Source: Lachnospiraceae bacterium (GTDB lineage Bacteria; Bacillota; Clostridia; Lachnospirales; Lachnospiraceae). From it: 40,934 bases of DNA. The stretch lies in assembly GCA_015057665.1 (NCBI GenBank), contig SVDY01000016.1:3253-44186 (forward strand), written 5' to 3'. The translations under genes were made by a program, and so were the position numbers. Below, piece after piece: positions 1-8,624 of the stretch (positions are counted from its first letter, which is position 1; every line of letters begins with the position of its first letter). The notes beneath the pieces were generated by a model. That model made no database searches. It was not told the origin of the DNA and saw only the letters and a list, made by a program, of their open reading frames with translations.

Positions 1-3
1 TCC

Positions 4-1038
4 TTATTCATTTATCAAATCAATCCATCTTTGATTTTCCATCAAATACCCGTATGTTTCTTCCTCTGCCATACTCTTTTTCAGATTCTTTTTTATCTCC
101 TCCACAAAAGAAGGATCCGTTTCCTTAAATGTCATATGCTCAAACATAGGAGATTTGGTAAAGTCCCAGATGGTATCCACACTTCCAAGCACACTTTCCA
201 TCCATGCTATGGTTCCTTCCACGTCTTTTTCTTTCATAAGAAGATCCAGCCCGTATGAATTTTCATGATAGACTCCAAATTCAGATACTCTTGCCACCTC
301 TTTTTGTTTTCTCACATAATAAGCTGCTTTTTCCATATCTTCTTCTTCCAATACCATCAGATAGAGCATCTGAAGTCCCATCTGCTGCATTTGAAATTCA
401 GAAAAGAGTAATTCTTCCAATGCCTTATATGCCTCTTCTTTTTTTCCTCTTTTCCAGTCAAGGTCTGCCTGCATCCGTTTTCGTTCCGGATTTTGCATCG
501 AAAAATAGGTAAGACATTTTTCTGCTTCGTCAAAGTTTTCTTTTCTCATATAAAAAGAAAACATGGCATTTGCCGCGCCGGATCGGATCATTTCTTCTTT
601 GCTCTCTAAAGCTCTTTCATACCAGTGAAGAATCCATGTATCATATTGAGTTCCATCTTTTACATCATGAAACAGCCGGTTGGCATCTAAAATCAAAGCA
701 ACCTGCCAAAGCAGTTTTTCACAGCGGGGATATTCTTCCAGAAGTCTCTTTCCCTTAAAAAAAGCTTCTTCGTAAGTACTATTCTTCAGTGTTTCATCCA
801 ATTCCCTAATATAACGTCCGATTTCTTCTTCCGTCAGATCTTCCCGGTAAGATAACAGTTCATCCACGCTGATATGAAACATTCTTGCAATAGGTGCAAG
901 CAAAGCAATATCCGGTGTGGATACTCCATTCTCCCATTTATTGACCGCCGGTGCGGTCACGCCAAGACGATTTGCCATCTCTTCCTGAGTAAGATTTGCT
1001 TCTTTTCTATATTTGCGGATTTTCTTTCCAATTTCCAT
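4..1038 (-). CDS. XRE-family helix-turn-helix regulator with a helical-repeat C-terminal half
   Basis: Predicted cytoplasmic DNA-binding regulator of 344 residues. Residues 3-58 form a Cro/C1-type HTH (LTQEEMANRLGVTAPAVNKWENG), closely matching the xenobiotic-response-element family. The rest is alpha-helical and rich in Glu, Lys and aromatic residues, like the tetratricopeptide-type sensor halves seen in many Firmicute XRE proteins; no ligand can be inferred. I chose the ATG at 1038 because AAGGAAGG lies 8 bases upstream; an ATG at 1047 in the same frame would overlap that ribosome binding site. It is a single gene, with a 194-base gap separating it from the DUF4179 gene. Its stop codon is almost at the window edge, so its downstream neighbour is not visible. 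Targets are unknown. Confidence 0.88.
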   Translation of the reverse strand: MEIGKKIRKYRKEANLTQEEMANRLGVTAPAVNKWENGVSTPDIALLAPIARMFHISVDELLSYREDLTEEEIGRYIRELDETLKNSTYEEAFFKGKRLLEEYPRCEKLLWQVALILDANRLFHDVKDGTQYDTWILHWYERALESKEEMIRSGAANAMFSFYMRKENFDEAEKCLTYFSMQNPERKRMQADLDWKRGKKEEAYKALEELLFSEFQMQQMGLQMLYLMVLEEEDMEKAAYYVRKQKEVARVSEFGVYHENSYGLDLLMKEKDVEGTIAWMESVLGSVDTIWDFTKSPMFEHMTFKETDPSFVEEIKKNLKKSMAEEETYGYLMENQRWIDLINE

Positions 1039-1232
1039 AAAAAACACCTTCCTTTCTATGGTTTCATTATATCAGAAGATATTTTCCCAAACTACTGAGC
1101 AGGTGTTAAATATAATTCAATTTTATTAACTATTATTCATGAAATATGGATATGTCTCCCACTAAAACTTAAAAGAGTATCCTTGAGAAACGGCCAGCAC
1201 GTATCTTTTGGAAGATTCAGTCTCATATCCTA

Positions 1233-2411
1233 CTATCTAAGCGGAATCTCATTGCCGCCGATAACAATGCTTTCTATCTGTTCCACATCTATGGTCGTTC
1301 CCATCTCTTCTGTTCCAAGAAATGTGTCAATAAAGATACCATCCCGGTTACCTGCACTGCTCCATCCCCCTACTTCCAGACTGGTTCCATCTTTATACAC
1401 AATCCGGTCAATGGTAAATTCCACATGCCCGTATTTTCGTTCCCAAGGCATACGGAAACCCTTTATCTGTACAGAAAGCGGTGACACATCGATTTTAGTA
1501 ATCATCAGATGATCCCCATCCATCTCTATGGATTTTAACATTTTGTATCTTTTTGTATTGGATTTATAAGCATACCGCCAGTCAAGTTCCCAGCTTCCTT
1601 CCAATAACAGCTCTTCCTCTCTACCCTCTTCTTCCAAACCAAGGTCATGATGCAGATAGAAATCTTTAAATTTAATACTAATCTTTGCCTTATTGATTCC
1701 TTCACAGCCTGTAATGTAAAGCATATATCCAAGTTTTCCATTCAGATTCACGTATCCTAATGTGGAACCATGTTCTAAAAATTTTCCATCTTTTTCGGTT
1801 ACGTTTAAAGAATAGTCTTCAGGCAGAATGTAATCCGTCTCTTGATTAAAACCTTCCGGAAAATCATAATCTGTCTCAATGCGGATGCAGGCACTGTTTC
1901 TGTCTCCGATGGAACTGACTGCCATCACTTTTAGCTCTCTCCTGCTTGTCTTTTGTAAAGTTCCATTCTGACTGCTTCCCGTTTCTCCCTCTTCTGCTTT
2001 TTCATATTCGTATTCCACGGCTTCGCAGCTGTCATAGACCTGAATCTTAACTTCCCCGCTCTCTAACTGGAAAGTGTCGCTTTCATCAAGACCCATAAAT
2101 TTTATAATCTCCACATCCCAATCCGGATTGGAACCTGCAAATACAGAAAAGCACAGACCCATGAGAAGAACTGCCGCAAGCCCTAAGAGGACAAATCGTC
2201 TTTTCCCGCTTTTTCTGGTTTCCTTTTCCTGCAGCTCGTTTATCCCAGCCATAATACGTGCTTCAATTCTGTTTTGCTGTTCTTTGTCCATAAATCCCGG
2301 AAGCTCAAGAGCCTCTGTATCATGAATCTCAGAAATCAAGTCATCCAGTCTGACTATCTTTTTTTCTATTTTATCTTTTATATTATTTCCACTCAATTCT
2401 TCCCTAGGCAT
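1233..2411 (-). CDS. DUF4179-type membrane protein, likely anti-sigma factor
   Basis: A 392-residue protein with a cytoplasmic N-terminus of about 70 residues, one transmembrane helix near residues 72-92 (RRFVLLGLAAVLLMG...), and a large beta-rich extracellular part of about 300 residues. This matches the DUF4179-type proteins that accompany ECF-like sigma factors in Clostridia. By analogy the N-terminal segment would hold the sigma factor at the membrane and the outer domain would sense an envelope signal; that is inference. Its ATG overlaps the end of the sigma gene (shared bases 2404-2411), indicating translational coupling in a sigma/anti-sigma operon. The ribosome binding site (AAAGGGGG) lies inside the last codons of the sigma gene. 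The signal sensed cannot be read from the sequence. Confidence 0.82.
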   Translation of the reverse strand: MPREELSGNNIKDKIEKKIVRLDDLISEIHDTEALELPGFMDKEQQNRIEARIMAGINELQEKETRKSGKRRFVLLGLAAVLLMGLCFSVFAGSNPDWDVEIIKFMGLDESDTFQLESGEVKIQVYDSCEAVEYEYEKAEEGETGSSQNGTLQKTSRRELKVMAVSSIGDRNSACIRIETDYDFPEGFNQETDYILPEDYSLNVTEKDGKFLEHGSTLGYVNLNGKLGYMLYITGCEGINKAKISIKFKDFYLHHDLGLEEEGREEELLLEGSWELDWRYAYKSNTKRYKMLKSIEMDGDHLMITKIDVSPLSVQIKGFRMPWERKYGHVEFTIDRIVYKDGTSLEVGGWSSAGNRDGIFIDTFLGTEEMGTTIDVEQIESIVIGGNEIPLR

Positions 2412-2964
2412 GGCAGATCCCCCTTTCCATCAAATCTTTGCGAAGCTTTTCTTTTCCTCTGTAAAGAATATTTTCCACTTTTTTTGGCGGAAGTTCTAAC
2501 ATTTTTCCAATCTCTCCTGTCTTATACCCGTAGAAATACCGATACAAAAATATAGTCTTGTCCGGTTCTTTCATTTCTTCCAGACAAGTGTGAAGCACCG
2601 CTTCCAACTCCTTTTTTTCATACTGTTTTTCTATGTTTTCTCCAGACACTAGCACCAGTTCCAATTCTTCTAAAGAATAAATATCTGCCTTTTTCAGGGT
2701 TCTTCTTTTATCTCTTGCCACATTTCTTGCGATAGCATAAAGATAGCTTTTTAAAGAGCATCCCTTGTCCGGTTTAAACTTATCCATATTGTGCCAGAAA
2801 TTAATAAACGTATCTGCAATGGTTTCTTCTATATCATCTTCCGGACAGTCGTAGAGAAAGTTTCGACATATGGTACTGATCGAATCACCATAGTGATTCA
2901 TCATTTCATGAATTCCCCGTCCCGGATCTTTTTTAAGAAGAAGGAGGAGTTCTTTTTCCTTCAT
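2404..2964 (-). CDS. ECF-type RNA polymerase sigma factor
   Basis: A 186-residue sigma-70-family protein of ECF size. Region 2 lies around residues 20-85 (ADTFINFWHNMDKF, then KSYLYAIARNVARDKRR) and region 4 around 125-180 (FLYRYFYGYKTGEIGKMLELPPKKVENILYR split over two stretches), the usual helix-turn-helix for the -35 element. The ATG at 2964 is preferred over an in-frame upstream start at 3021 because AAAGGAG sits about 7 bases before it and the extra 19 residues look non-coding. It is transcribed first in a two-gene operon with the DUF4179 protein, with which it overlaps by 8 bases. The upstream region carries a weak TTGAGT...TATAGT pair with 19-base spacing; an autoregulatory ECF promoter is plausible but not demonstrable here. 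Confidence 0.9.
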   Translation of the reverse strand: MKEKELLLLLKKDPGRGIHEMMNHYGDSISTICRNFLYDCPEDDIEETIADTFINFWHNMDKFKPDKGCSLKSYLYAIARNVARDKRRTLKKADIYSLEELELVLVSGENIEKQYEKKELEAVLHTCLEEMKEPDKTIFLYRYFYGYKTGEIGKMLELPPKKVENILYRGKEKLRKDLMERGICHA

Positions 2965-3109
2965 GTTATCCGCTCCTTTCGTTCTTTCTACTTTACTATA
3001 CGGCAAAACAACGGAAAACACTCAAAATTCCTGAAAAAATAACAAGATTTTTTTATAATTTTGTAGTAGAATGTGTATATCAACTGGAACATTTTTGGAG
3101 GTTAGAATT

Positions 3110-3319
3110 ATGAACTATTTGTTATGCGTCATTCTCATTTTGTTTGGAATATATATGTTTACTCAGCCGGACAATTTTTATGAATACATGAAGATAAGAA
3201 AAACCGGCCGTGAGGAAATGGGAGATCCAACCAAACTGGACTATACCATTATCAAGGGGGCTGGCATTTTCTTTATTGTGGCAGGCATCGTACTGGCAGT
3301 TAAAATATTCCTTGCCTAA
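3110..3319 (+). CDS. Small two-helix membrane protein
   Basis: A 69-residue protein beginning MNYLLCVILILFGIYMFTQP with a second hydrophobic helix at the C-terminus (GIFFIVAGIVLAVKIF). The central loop (about residues 22-48) is charged. It resembles short DUF6199-like membrane proteins of Clostridia, but I am not certain of the family and no function is known. The start at 3110 is chosen because GGAGG lies 8 bases upstream; the longer reading frame from 3071 has no ribosome binding site. It is divergent from the sigma-factor gene and ends at a strong shared terminator. Confidence 0.75.
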   Translation: MNYLLCVILILFGIYMFTQPDNFYEYMKIRKTGREEMGDPTKLDYTIIKGAGIFFIVAGIVLAVKIFLA

Positions 3320-3335
3320 AAAAATAAAAAATAAG

Positions 3336-3390
3336 GATGTTGCAAAATTTAATTTCCAAAAGAAATGTTTTGCAACATCCATTTTTTATT
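3336..3390. terminator. Bidirectional intrinsic terminator
   Basis: A perfect 13-bp stem, GGATGTTGCAAAA at 3336-3348 paired with TTTTGCAACATCC at 3368-3380, with A/T-rich flanks giving a U-run on either strand. It lies between the convergent small membrane protein gene and the MFS carrier gene and can serve both. Confidence 0.9.
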
Positions 3391-4548
3391 TTATAAATCC
3401 CACTTCTTATAGATAAAGGTATCAAGCACCAGCATGACGAGGATCAAACTTCCTCCAATGATGAATACCATATTGCTTCCAATGGCCTGTGCCACATATC
3501 CCCACATGAAACCGCCGATACCATAGGCAATATCCATAGCACAATAGTACATGGATGCACCGAAAGCATGCTGGGTCACGTCAACCGTACGAAGAATTCT
3601 GTAATTGAAGATCGGATATAAAAATCCCATACCGATTCCAAAAGGAACCGCCATCAGTATAACAAAAGCTGCGGATCTGGCAAATGCAACTCCAAATACG
3701 CCAAGCCCCATAGAAAGGGCAGAGATGTAAACAAGCATACGCATACCGATTTTTTCCTGAACTTTCACGGATACGAATCGTACTCCCAGAGTAAATACAG
3801 CCATCACGGTAAAATAAAGGCTGATATTGCCAAGATTCATCTCTTTTGCAAAGGATGTAAGATATCCATTGATTGCACTCTGAGTAATGCCTGCAAACAT
3901 GAAAACGCCTGCAACGATAAGTCCTTTATAGGAAGTTTTCTTTTTATCAAGAACTTCTCTTTGCTGGCCCGGTTCTCTTTTTCTCTGAGTGTATTTAAAA
4001 ATAACAGAACCAATCAATGTTATGACAGATACAATGACAATACAGATGAACAAGGACTGCCAGTTTGTATAACCGTCCCCTAAGATTTCAATGGCAACCA
4101 TTGGACCAATGGCGGTACCAAGAGTACTTGCAGAAGCGGTGAAACCAAGGCCTTCTGACAATCTGGTATGAGGTATGCATTCGGTACTGATTGCAGTTGC
4201 ACAGGTAAGACCAAGACTGAATCCAAATGCATGCAACGCACGGAATATTAAAAATACAGGAATGGATGTTGTTGTGCAATATCCGATTCCGGCTATGATG
4301 GTCATAATCACGCCAAAGAGCAGTAACTGCTTATTGGTATATCTTTCAGATAAAGGTTTTACCACAAATCGTGTCAGCATAGCAGACACCTGAAATGCAG
4401 TAATCATATATCCACCTACGACGGTGGATGCAGCAAGTGTTGTGCCATAGACAGCCACAACAGAGTGAAGCAGCATAACACCCACATTTACTCCAAATAC
4501 AAGAAGCAGCGAGTGTATGTATCTGCCGGTCCATAATTTTTCTTTCAT
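3391..4548 (-). CDS. Major facilitator superfamily carrier
   Basis: A 385-residue polytopic membrane protein with about twelve hydrophobic segments and a positively charged central loop (KYTQRKREPGQQ) separating two six-helix halves, the MFS layout. The N-terminal half has the MFS loop with basic residues (KPLSERYTNKQL). Substrate is not evident. The position after idi, deoB, deoC and iadA suggests export or uptake of a nucleoside, dipeptide or related metabolite, but this is guilt by association only. The ATG at 4548 follows AGGAGAGGG; an ATG at 4590 in frame would start inside the upstream hairpin. It is the last gene of the minus-strand run and may be expressed at a lower level because of that hairpin. 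Confidence 0.87.
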   Translation of the reverse strand: MKEKLWTGRYIHSLLLVFGVNVGVMLLHSVVAVYGTTLAASTVVGGYMITAFQVSAMLTRFVVKPLSERYTNKQLLLFGVIMTIIAGIGYCTTTSIPVFLIFRALHAFGFSLGLTCATAISTECIPHTRLSEGLGFTASASTLGTAIGPMVAIEILGDGYTNWQSLFICIVIVSVITLIGSVIFKYTQRKREPGQQREVLDKKKTSYKGLIVAGVFMFAGITQSAINGYLTSFAKEMNLGNISLYFTVMAVFTLGVRFVSVKVQEKIGMRMLVYISALSMGLGVFGVAFARSAAFVILMAVPFGIGMGFLYPIFNYRILRTVDVTQHAFGASMYYCAMDIAYGIGGFMWGYVAQAIGSNMVFIIGGSLILVMLVLDTFIYKKWDL

Positions 4549-4565
4549 ATTCCCTCTCCTAAATT

Positions 4566-4604
4566 TAAATCCTGTTCTTCCATTTGCCAACAGAACAGGA
4601 TTTA
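4566..4604 (-). terminator. Intercistronic hairpin between iadA and the MFS gene
   Basis: A perfect 13-bp stem (4566-4578 with 4592-4604, core AATCCTGTTC/GAACAGGATT) and a 13-base loop. On the minus strand the stem is followed by ATTTAAATTT rather than a clean U-run. It may be a leaky terminator, an mRNA stabiliser for the iadA message, or a brake on the MFS gene. Confidence 0.6.
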
Positions 4605-4628
4605 TTTGTTATTTCTTTTTGTTATGAT

Positions 4629-5774
4629 TTATTTCTCGTAGGTTCCTTTTTTTAAGAGTCTGCCCTCTTCCATCATCACCTGACCTCTTGCAACCACTGT
4701 ATCAATAGACAGTGCGTCATCCAGCAACACCAGATCCCCATCTGCTCCAGGTTTGATGCAGCCTTTTTTATCTTCCAGACCAAGGCCTTCTGCAACATTG
4801 GATGTGACAAAGGTAAGTGCCTGCTCCAATGGAATCTCATACATCTCTACCATACGTTTCAGTTCCTGATGAAGAGCATCCATTCCTGCCACACCCATCT
4901 CAAGAAGATTGCCATTCTCATCGTAAGTAGACCAGCTTCCATGACCATCAGAACTGATTGTGATATGCTCTAAAGGAAGTCTTCTCTCCATAGCCGTCCG
5001 AATGCACTTAGCCGGAGACTTCTCCTCTTCAAAACCACAGGTAAAATCCACGTATCCACCCAGAGTAAGGAATTCATATCCCTGCTCTAACAGTCTTGGA
5101 TTGCGGTTTACATGCGTCGGTCTGAATATTTTTATCGGAATGGCGGTAAATTCCACTGCCTCTGCAACGGGAACAAGACCGCTTTTTGCATCTCCCATAT
5201 GGAGGGCCACAAATCCCGGTTTCCCGCTAAGCATACCATGGACTCTCATCTTGCTGGCAACCTGAATCAAATCCTGAGTGGATATATTCGGTGCTCTATG
5301 ATCAGAGATAGCAAGCTTTAATCCAAGCACGTTCTGAATAAATGTCAGATCCTTTTCAATACTGCCTGTAATAGTAGGACTTGGATAATCATAAGCTCCT
5401 GTGAGAATGTAGGCAGATACCCCTTCTTCATAAAGGGCCATAGCTTTGGCGTAGACATTCTCCACACTTCTTGTAATGCCGTCTGTACCAAGAAGGCCCA
5501 CAACCGTAGTGAGACCATTCTCAATCATCTCTGACATCTGCAGCTCCGGTGCACGAGTATGAAAGCTCCCTTCCCCGCCGCCACCTGTAATGTGAACATG
5601 CTGGTCAATAAGACCCGGAATCAGTTTTTTTCCGGACGCATCGATCACCTTACACGGAACTTTAGGCACATCAATGGAATCTGCCATATATTCAATCTTT
5701 TCTCCACATACCAGCACATCTTTCTTTCCAAGATGCTTAGGTGCGTAGACTTCCGCATTTTTAATAAGCAGCAT
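4629..5774 (-). CDS. iadA: Isoaspartyl dipeptidase (beta-aspartyl peptidase)
   Basis: A 381-residue amidohydrolase-superfamily enzyme that hydrolyses isoaspartyl dipeptides, the final products of breakdown of age-damaged proteins, in the cytoplasm. Along its length it follows the E. coli IadA pattern: [12 protein letters not shown] (H59 and H61), LLGTDG, the bridging carbamylated lysine position in [11 protein letters not shown] (K153), H192, H221 in RPTHVNRN, and D276 in ISSDGHGS. All binuclear zinc ligands are therefore present. Length matches the family. Its ATG lies 14 bases inside the end of deoC, with AAAGGA as ribosome binding site, so it is translationally coupled to deoC. Pairing with deoxyribose metabolism is unusual. 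The AbgT carrier at 22.4-24.0 kb could supply peptide-like substrates, but that link is speculative. Confidence 0.93.
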   Translation of the reverse strand: MLLIKNAEVYAPKHLGKKDVLVCGEKIEYMADSIDVPKVPCKVIDASGKKLIPGLIDQHVHITGGGGEGSFHTRAPELQMSEMIENGLTTVVGLLGTDGITRSVENVYAKAMALYEEGVSAYILTGAYDYPSPTITGSIEKDLTFIQNVLGLKLAISDHRAPNISTQDLIQVASKMRVHGMLSGKPGFVALHMGDAKSGLVPVAEAVEFTAIPIKIFRPTHVNRNPRLLEQGYEFLTLGGYVDFTCGFEEEKSPAKCIRTAMERRLPLEHITISSDGHGSWSTYDENGNLLEMGVAGMDALHQELKRMVEMYEIPLEQALTFVTSNVAEGLGLEDKKGCIKPGADGDLVLLDDALSIDTVVARGQVMMEEGRLLKKGTYEK

Positions 5775-6429
5775 CGGAAGATCCTTTCTCTAAAAGCTGG
5801 ATTAAACGGCTTGTTCCAAGACGTGTTGCACCAAGTTCAATAAATTTAACTGCATCATCTGTTGTAGAGATACCGCCTGCTGCTTTGATCTGAACATCTT
5901 TTCCAACGTATTTTGCCATCAGCTCCACATCTTCATATGTAGCGCCTGCTGTAGAGAATCCTGTGGATGTCTTGATGAAATCAGCACCGGATTCTGTAAC
6001 GATTTCGCACATTTTAATTTTTTCTTCTTCGGTAAGAAGACATGTCTCGATAATAACTTTTAAGATTTTTCCATTACATGCAGCTTTGATTGCCTTGATT
6101 TCTTCTAACACTCTGTCGTATGCACCTTCTTTTACATCGCCAACGTTGATTACCATATCGATTTCATCTGCACCGTTTTCGATGGCATTTTTTGTCTCAA
6201 ACACTTTTACTGCTGTTGTCATATATCCATTTGGGAAACCGATGACTGTACAGATTGGAAGTTTGTCGCCCACATATTCTTTTGCACGTTTTACAAAAGA
6301 AGGCGGAATGCATACGGATGCTGTCTCATGAGCCATGCCATCGTCACAGATGACTTTAATCTGTTCCCATGTGGAAGTCTGTTTTAATAATGTGTGGTCT
6401 GTTTTACTTAAAATATCTCTTTTATTCAT
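5761..6429 (-). CDS. deoC: Deoxyribose-phosphate aldolase
   Basis: A 222-residue class I aldolase that cleaves 2-deoxy-D-ribose 5-phosphate to glyceraldehyde 3-phosphate and acetaldehyde, feeding deoxynucleoside sugars into central metabolism. The Schiff-base lysine is K153 in FIKTSTGF. The proton-relay partners D91 ([11 protein letters not shown]) and K182 (IKAAGGI) are present. Length is normal for the short bacterial DeoC form. It lies 66 bases downstream of deoB and overlaps iadA by 14 bases. The ribosome binding site is AAGGAAAAG. DeoB makes its substrate, so the pair forms a complete route from deoxyribose 1-phosphate to glycolytic intermediates. Confidence 0.96.
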   Translation of the reverse strand: MNKRDILSKTDHTLLKQTSTWEQIKVICDDGMAHETASVCIPPSFVKRAKEYVGDKLPICTVIGFPNGYMTTAVKVFETKNAIENGADEIDMVINVGDVKEGAYDRVLEEIKAIKAACNGKILKVIIETCLLTEEEKIKMCEIVTESGADFIKTSTGFSTAGATYEDVELMAKYVGKDVQIKAAGGISTTDDAVKFIELGATRLGTSRLIQLLEKGSSDAAY

Positions 6430-6495
6430 GTTTCTTTTCCTTTTCTATCAATTTTTATAATTTGTATTACTTTACCGCTCAGCTCAAGACGTTTC

Positions 6496-7683
6496 TTATT
6501 TTAACATCTCAAGAATGGATGTTCCGATGGTTCCTTCCGGCATTTCAATGCCAAAGTTCTTGGCAACGGTCGCTCCGATCACCGCAAATGTCTCCTGTTC
6601 CGGCAGTTTCCCTCCATTTTCCATGGATGGAGACCATGCAAGAAATGGTACTTTCTCTCTGGTATGATCCGTTCCTGTGTAAGTCGGATCGTTTCCATGA
6701 TCTGCTGTAATAATCAGAAGATCATCCTCTTTTAACAGAGGCATTAATTCTCCTAATTTCACATCGAATTTCTCAATCTCTAAGGCATAACCTTCCGGAT
6801 TTCTCCGATGTCCCCATTCAGAATCAAAATCTACCAGATTGGTAAAACAAAGTCCGTTGAAATCCCTTCTGGCAATCTCAATGGTCTGTTCCATTCCATG
6901 AACAGAAGATTTGGACTTATTGGATTCTGTCAGTCCTTCCCCGACAAAAATATCAAAAATCTTTCCTACCGAGATCACATCATATCCTGCTTCCTGAAGA
7001 GAATTTAATACGGTCTTTCCAAATGGTTTCAATGCATAGTCATGACGGTTGGCTGTTCTTTCATAGGTTCCGTCCGCCTTCCTGATATATGGTCTTGCAA
7101 TGATTCTTCCCACTTTCCATTCTTCTTTCATGGTCAGTTCCCTTGCAATCTCACAGTATTCATATAATTTCGGCACGCCCATGGTCTCTTCATTCCCGCA
7201 AATCTGCATGACAGAGTCTGCCGAAGTATAGACGATAACAGCACCTTTGTCTTCTTCATGGCCGAATTCGTCAAGAATCACTGTTCCGCTGCTGCTCTTA
7301 TTGCCAACAATCGGTCTTCCAAAGCGTTTCTCAAGTTCCTGAATCAGTTCCTCCGGAAACCCTGTCTCCGTAAATGTCTGAAATGGTTTTACTGTGCGAA
7401 GGCCCATCATCTCCCAATGGCCTGTCATGGTATCTTTTCCGTTACTCACTTCCCGAAGGCGTGTATACCGGCCAATCGGATTTTGTTCCGGCTCCATTCC
7501 TGCTAATGAGCGGATATTGGCCATGCCAAGTTTTCTAAGATTCGGCATCTTGATATCCGGCACTCTCTCCACAATATGTCCAAGAGTATCTGCGCCTGTA
7601 TCGCCATATTCTGCTGCGTCTTCCATGGGTCCGATTCCAAGCGAGTCCATTACAATAATAAATATTCTTTTATAATCTGACAT
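6496..7683 (-). CDS. deoB: Phosphopentomutase
   Basis: A 395-residue alkaline-phosphatase-superfamily enzyme that interconverts ribose (or deoxyribose) 1- and 5-phosphate. The N-terminal metal motif ([17 protein letters not shown]), the GADTLGH motif and the C-terminal metal site ([11 protein letters not shown] and THTREKVP-like [11 protein letters not shown]) are intact, and the length fits the family. AAAGGAG precedes the ATG. It lies between idi and deoC. In the salvage pathway it connects phosphorolysed nucleosides to DeoC; no nucleoside phosphorylase is seen in the window, so deoxyribose 1-phosphate would have to come from an enzyme encoded elsewhere. Confidence 0.96.
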   Translation of the reverse strand: MSDYKRIFIIVMDSLGIGPMEDAAEYGDTGADTLGHIVERVPDIKMPNLRKLGMANIRSLAGMEPEQNPIGRYTRLREVSNGKDTMTGHWEMMGLRTVKPFQTFTETGFPEELIQELEKRFGRPIVGNKSSSGTVILDEFGHEEDKGAVIVYTSADSVMQICGNEETMGVPKLYEYCEIARELTMKEEWKVGRIIARPYIRKADGTYERTANRHDYALKPFGKTVLNSLQEAGYDVISVGKIFDIFVGEGLTESNKSKSSVHGMEQTIEIARRDFNGLCFTNLVDFDSEWGHRRNPEGYALEIEKFDVKLGELMPLLKEDDLLIITADHGNDPTYTGTDHTREKVPFLAWSPSMENGGKLPEQETFAVIGATVAKNFGIEMPEGTIGTSILEMLK

Positions 7684-7742
7684 GTAATCTCCTTTCTATA
7701 GAAAATCTATCTGCCCTATTCTGCGTCCGTTTCTTTCATATA

Positions 7743-8312
7743 CTATCCACAGATTTTTTCCAAAGCAAAGGCAAATGCTTTCGGAAACCATGCGGAAAAT
7801 GCTTCCCGGTCTTTTAAAAGCCATTCTTTCAGCTCCGTCAAAGAAATCCACATAAGAGAGTCTACTTCCTCCAGATTGCCCACAATGGCAGCTTTATCCT
7901 GCCCGGCATAGTCGTAGACAAACACGTTATCTATCTCATGTTCCGCCACTTCCTCAAACTGGGCAAAATACTGAAACTTGCCGCAATACACCAGTTTTTC
8001 TTCCTCAATATCGATACCAAGTTCTGTTTTTGTCCTGCGGACAACTGCTACGGGCAGTTCCTCTCCCATTCTAGGATGGGAACAGCAGGAATTACTCCAG
8101 CATCCGCCTGAATGATATTTGCCGTAGGCTCTTCTTTGAATCAACATGGTATCTTCTTTGCTGTCATAGAGAAACAGAGAAAATGCACGGTGAAGTTTTT
8201 TCTCTACATGGGCTTCCATCTTGCCCATATGACCAATCTCATGATCATCTTCATCTACAAGAATCAAAATGTCTTCTAGATTATTCATATCTTTATTATC
8301 AATATTTTTCAT
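7743..8312 (-). CDS. idi: Isopentenyl-diphosphate delta-isomerase, type 1 (Nudix fold)
   Basis: A 189-residue Nudix-fold enzyme that interconverts isopentenyl and dimethylallyl diphosphate. The catalytic Cys is in WSNSCCSHP (C77, with metal ligand H79). The other expected ligands are visible as H35 (EAHVEKKLH), H41, E124 and E126 (AEHEIDNVF). It ends close to the usual length of bacterial type 1 enzymes. Type 1 Idi is less common in Firmicutes than the flavin type 2 enzyme, and many Nudix hydrolases are mislabelled as Idi, but the SNSCCSHP motif is specific. The start at 8312 has GGGAG about 11 bases upstream, slightly far. It is the first gene of the idi-deoB-deoC-iadA-MFS run, 59 bases before deoB. 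Confidence 0.88.
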   Translation of the reverse strand: MKNIDNKDMNNLEDILILVDEDDHEIGHMGKMEAHVEKKLHRAFSLFLYDSKEDTMLIQRRAYGKYHSGGCWSNSCCSHPRMGEELPVAVVRRTKTELGIDIEEEKLVYCGKFQYFAQFEEVAEHEIDNVFVYDYAGQDKAAIVGNLEEVDSLMWISLTELKEWLLKDREAFSAWFPKAFAFALEKICG

Positions 8313-8477
8313 TCTGATATCTTCTCCCGTCTCATTTGTTCTATGATTACTTGCTCTATACTCATTTTCATATTACTGAACATAGTTATGATAATTATAT
8401 CCTGAAACTGCCCATAAGTCGACTGTTTTGTTTATCACTTCACAATGAAAAAATATAGAAAAATTTTTCATTTATAG

Positions 8478-8506
8478 TTGACAGCTTTAGTCGGATATGC
8501 TATATT
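8478..8506 (+). promoter_or_regulatory. Strong sigma-A-type promoter of the candidate sRNA
   Basis: TTGACA at 8478-8483, a 17-base spacer, then TATATT at 8501-8506. Transcription should begin near 8513. No open reading frame of useful size follows; the transcript instead forms three hairpins. Confidence 0.78.
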
Positions 8507-8516
8507 CTATACATAA

Positions 8517-8532
8517 GTTAGTTCTGTCTAAC
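8517..8532. promoter_or_regulatory. Palindromic operator GTTAG-N6-CTAAC at the sRNA promoter
   Basis: GTTAG (8517-8521), six bases, CTAAC (8528-8532), covering the first transcribed bases. The same arms and spacing recur at 25157-25172 over the promoter of the 27-residue peptide gene; the extended 19-base sites share 15 bases. It is reminiscent of operators of DtxR/MntR- or MarR-family repressors; the family is not decidable here. Confidence 0.55.
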
Positions 8533-8593
8533 CCCTCCTCAGAACTTAATAAAGGCATCTAGTATGCAGCCAGTGATGCCTTAAATATGCAGC

Positions 8594-8624
8594 AAAAAAG
8601 CGCCCGGACCGGCGCTTTTTTTAT
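8594..8624 (+). terminator. Intrinsic terminator of the sRNA
   Basis: GCGCC at 8600-8604 pairs with GGCGC at 8611-8615, flanked by A6 and followed by seven T. A strong rho-independent terminator on the plus strand. Confidence 0.88.

Larger units (their letters stand above)
8513..8624 (+). ncRNA. Candidate trans-acting small RNA with a C-rich anti-Shine-Dalgarno loop
   Basis: A transcript of about 110 bases is predicted from a consensus promoter to an intrinsic terminator. Hairpin 1 pairs GTTCTG (8521-8526) with CAGAAC (8540-8545) and shows a loop containing CCCCTCCT (8532-8539), complementary to Shine-Dalgarno sequences. Hairpin 2 pairs AAGGCATC (8552-8559) with GATGCCTT (8575-8582). Hairpin 3 is the terminator (GCGCC/GGCGC plus T7). 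An alternative stem GTTAG/CTAAC (8517-8521/8528-8532) would compete with hairpin 1. TATGCAGC occurs twice, in loop 2 and before the terminator. The form matches Gram-positive regulatory RNAs with C-rich loops such as Bacillus FsrA. I recognise no named family. Confidence 0.62.
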
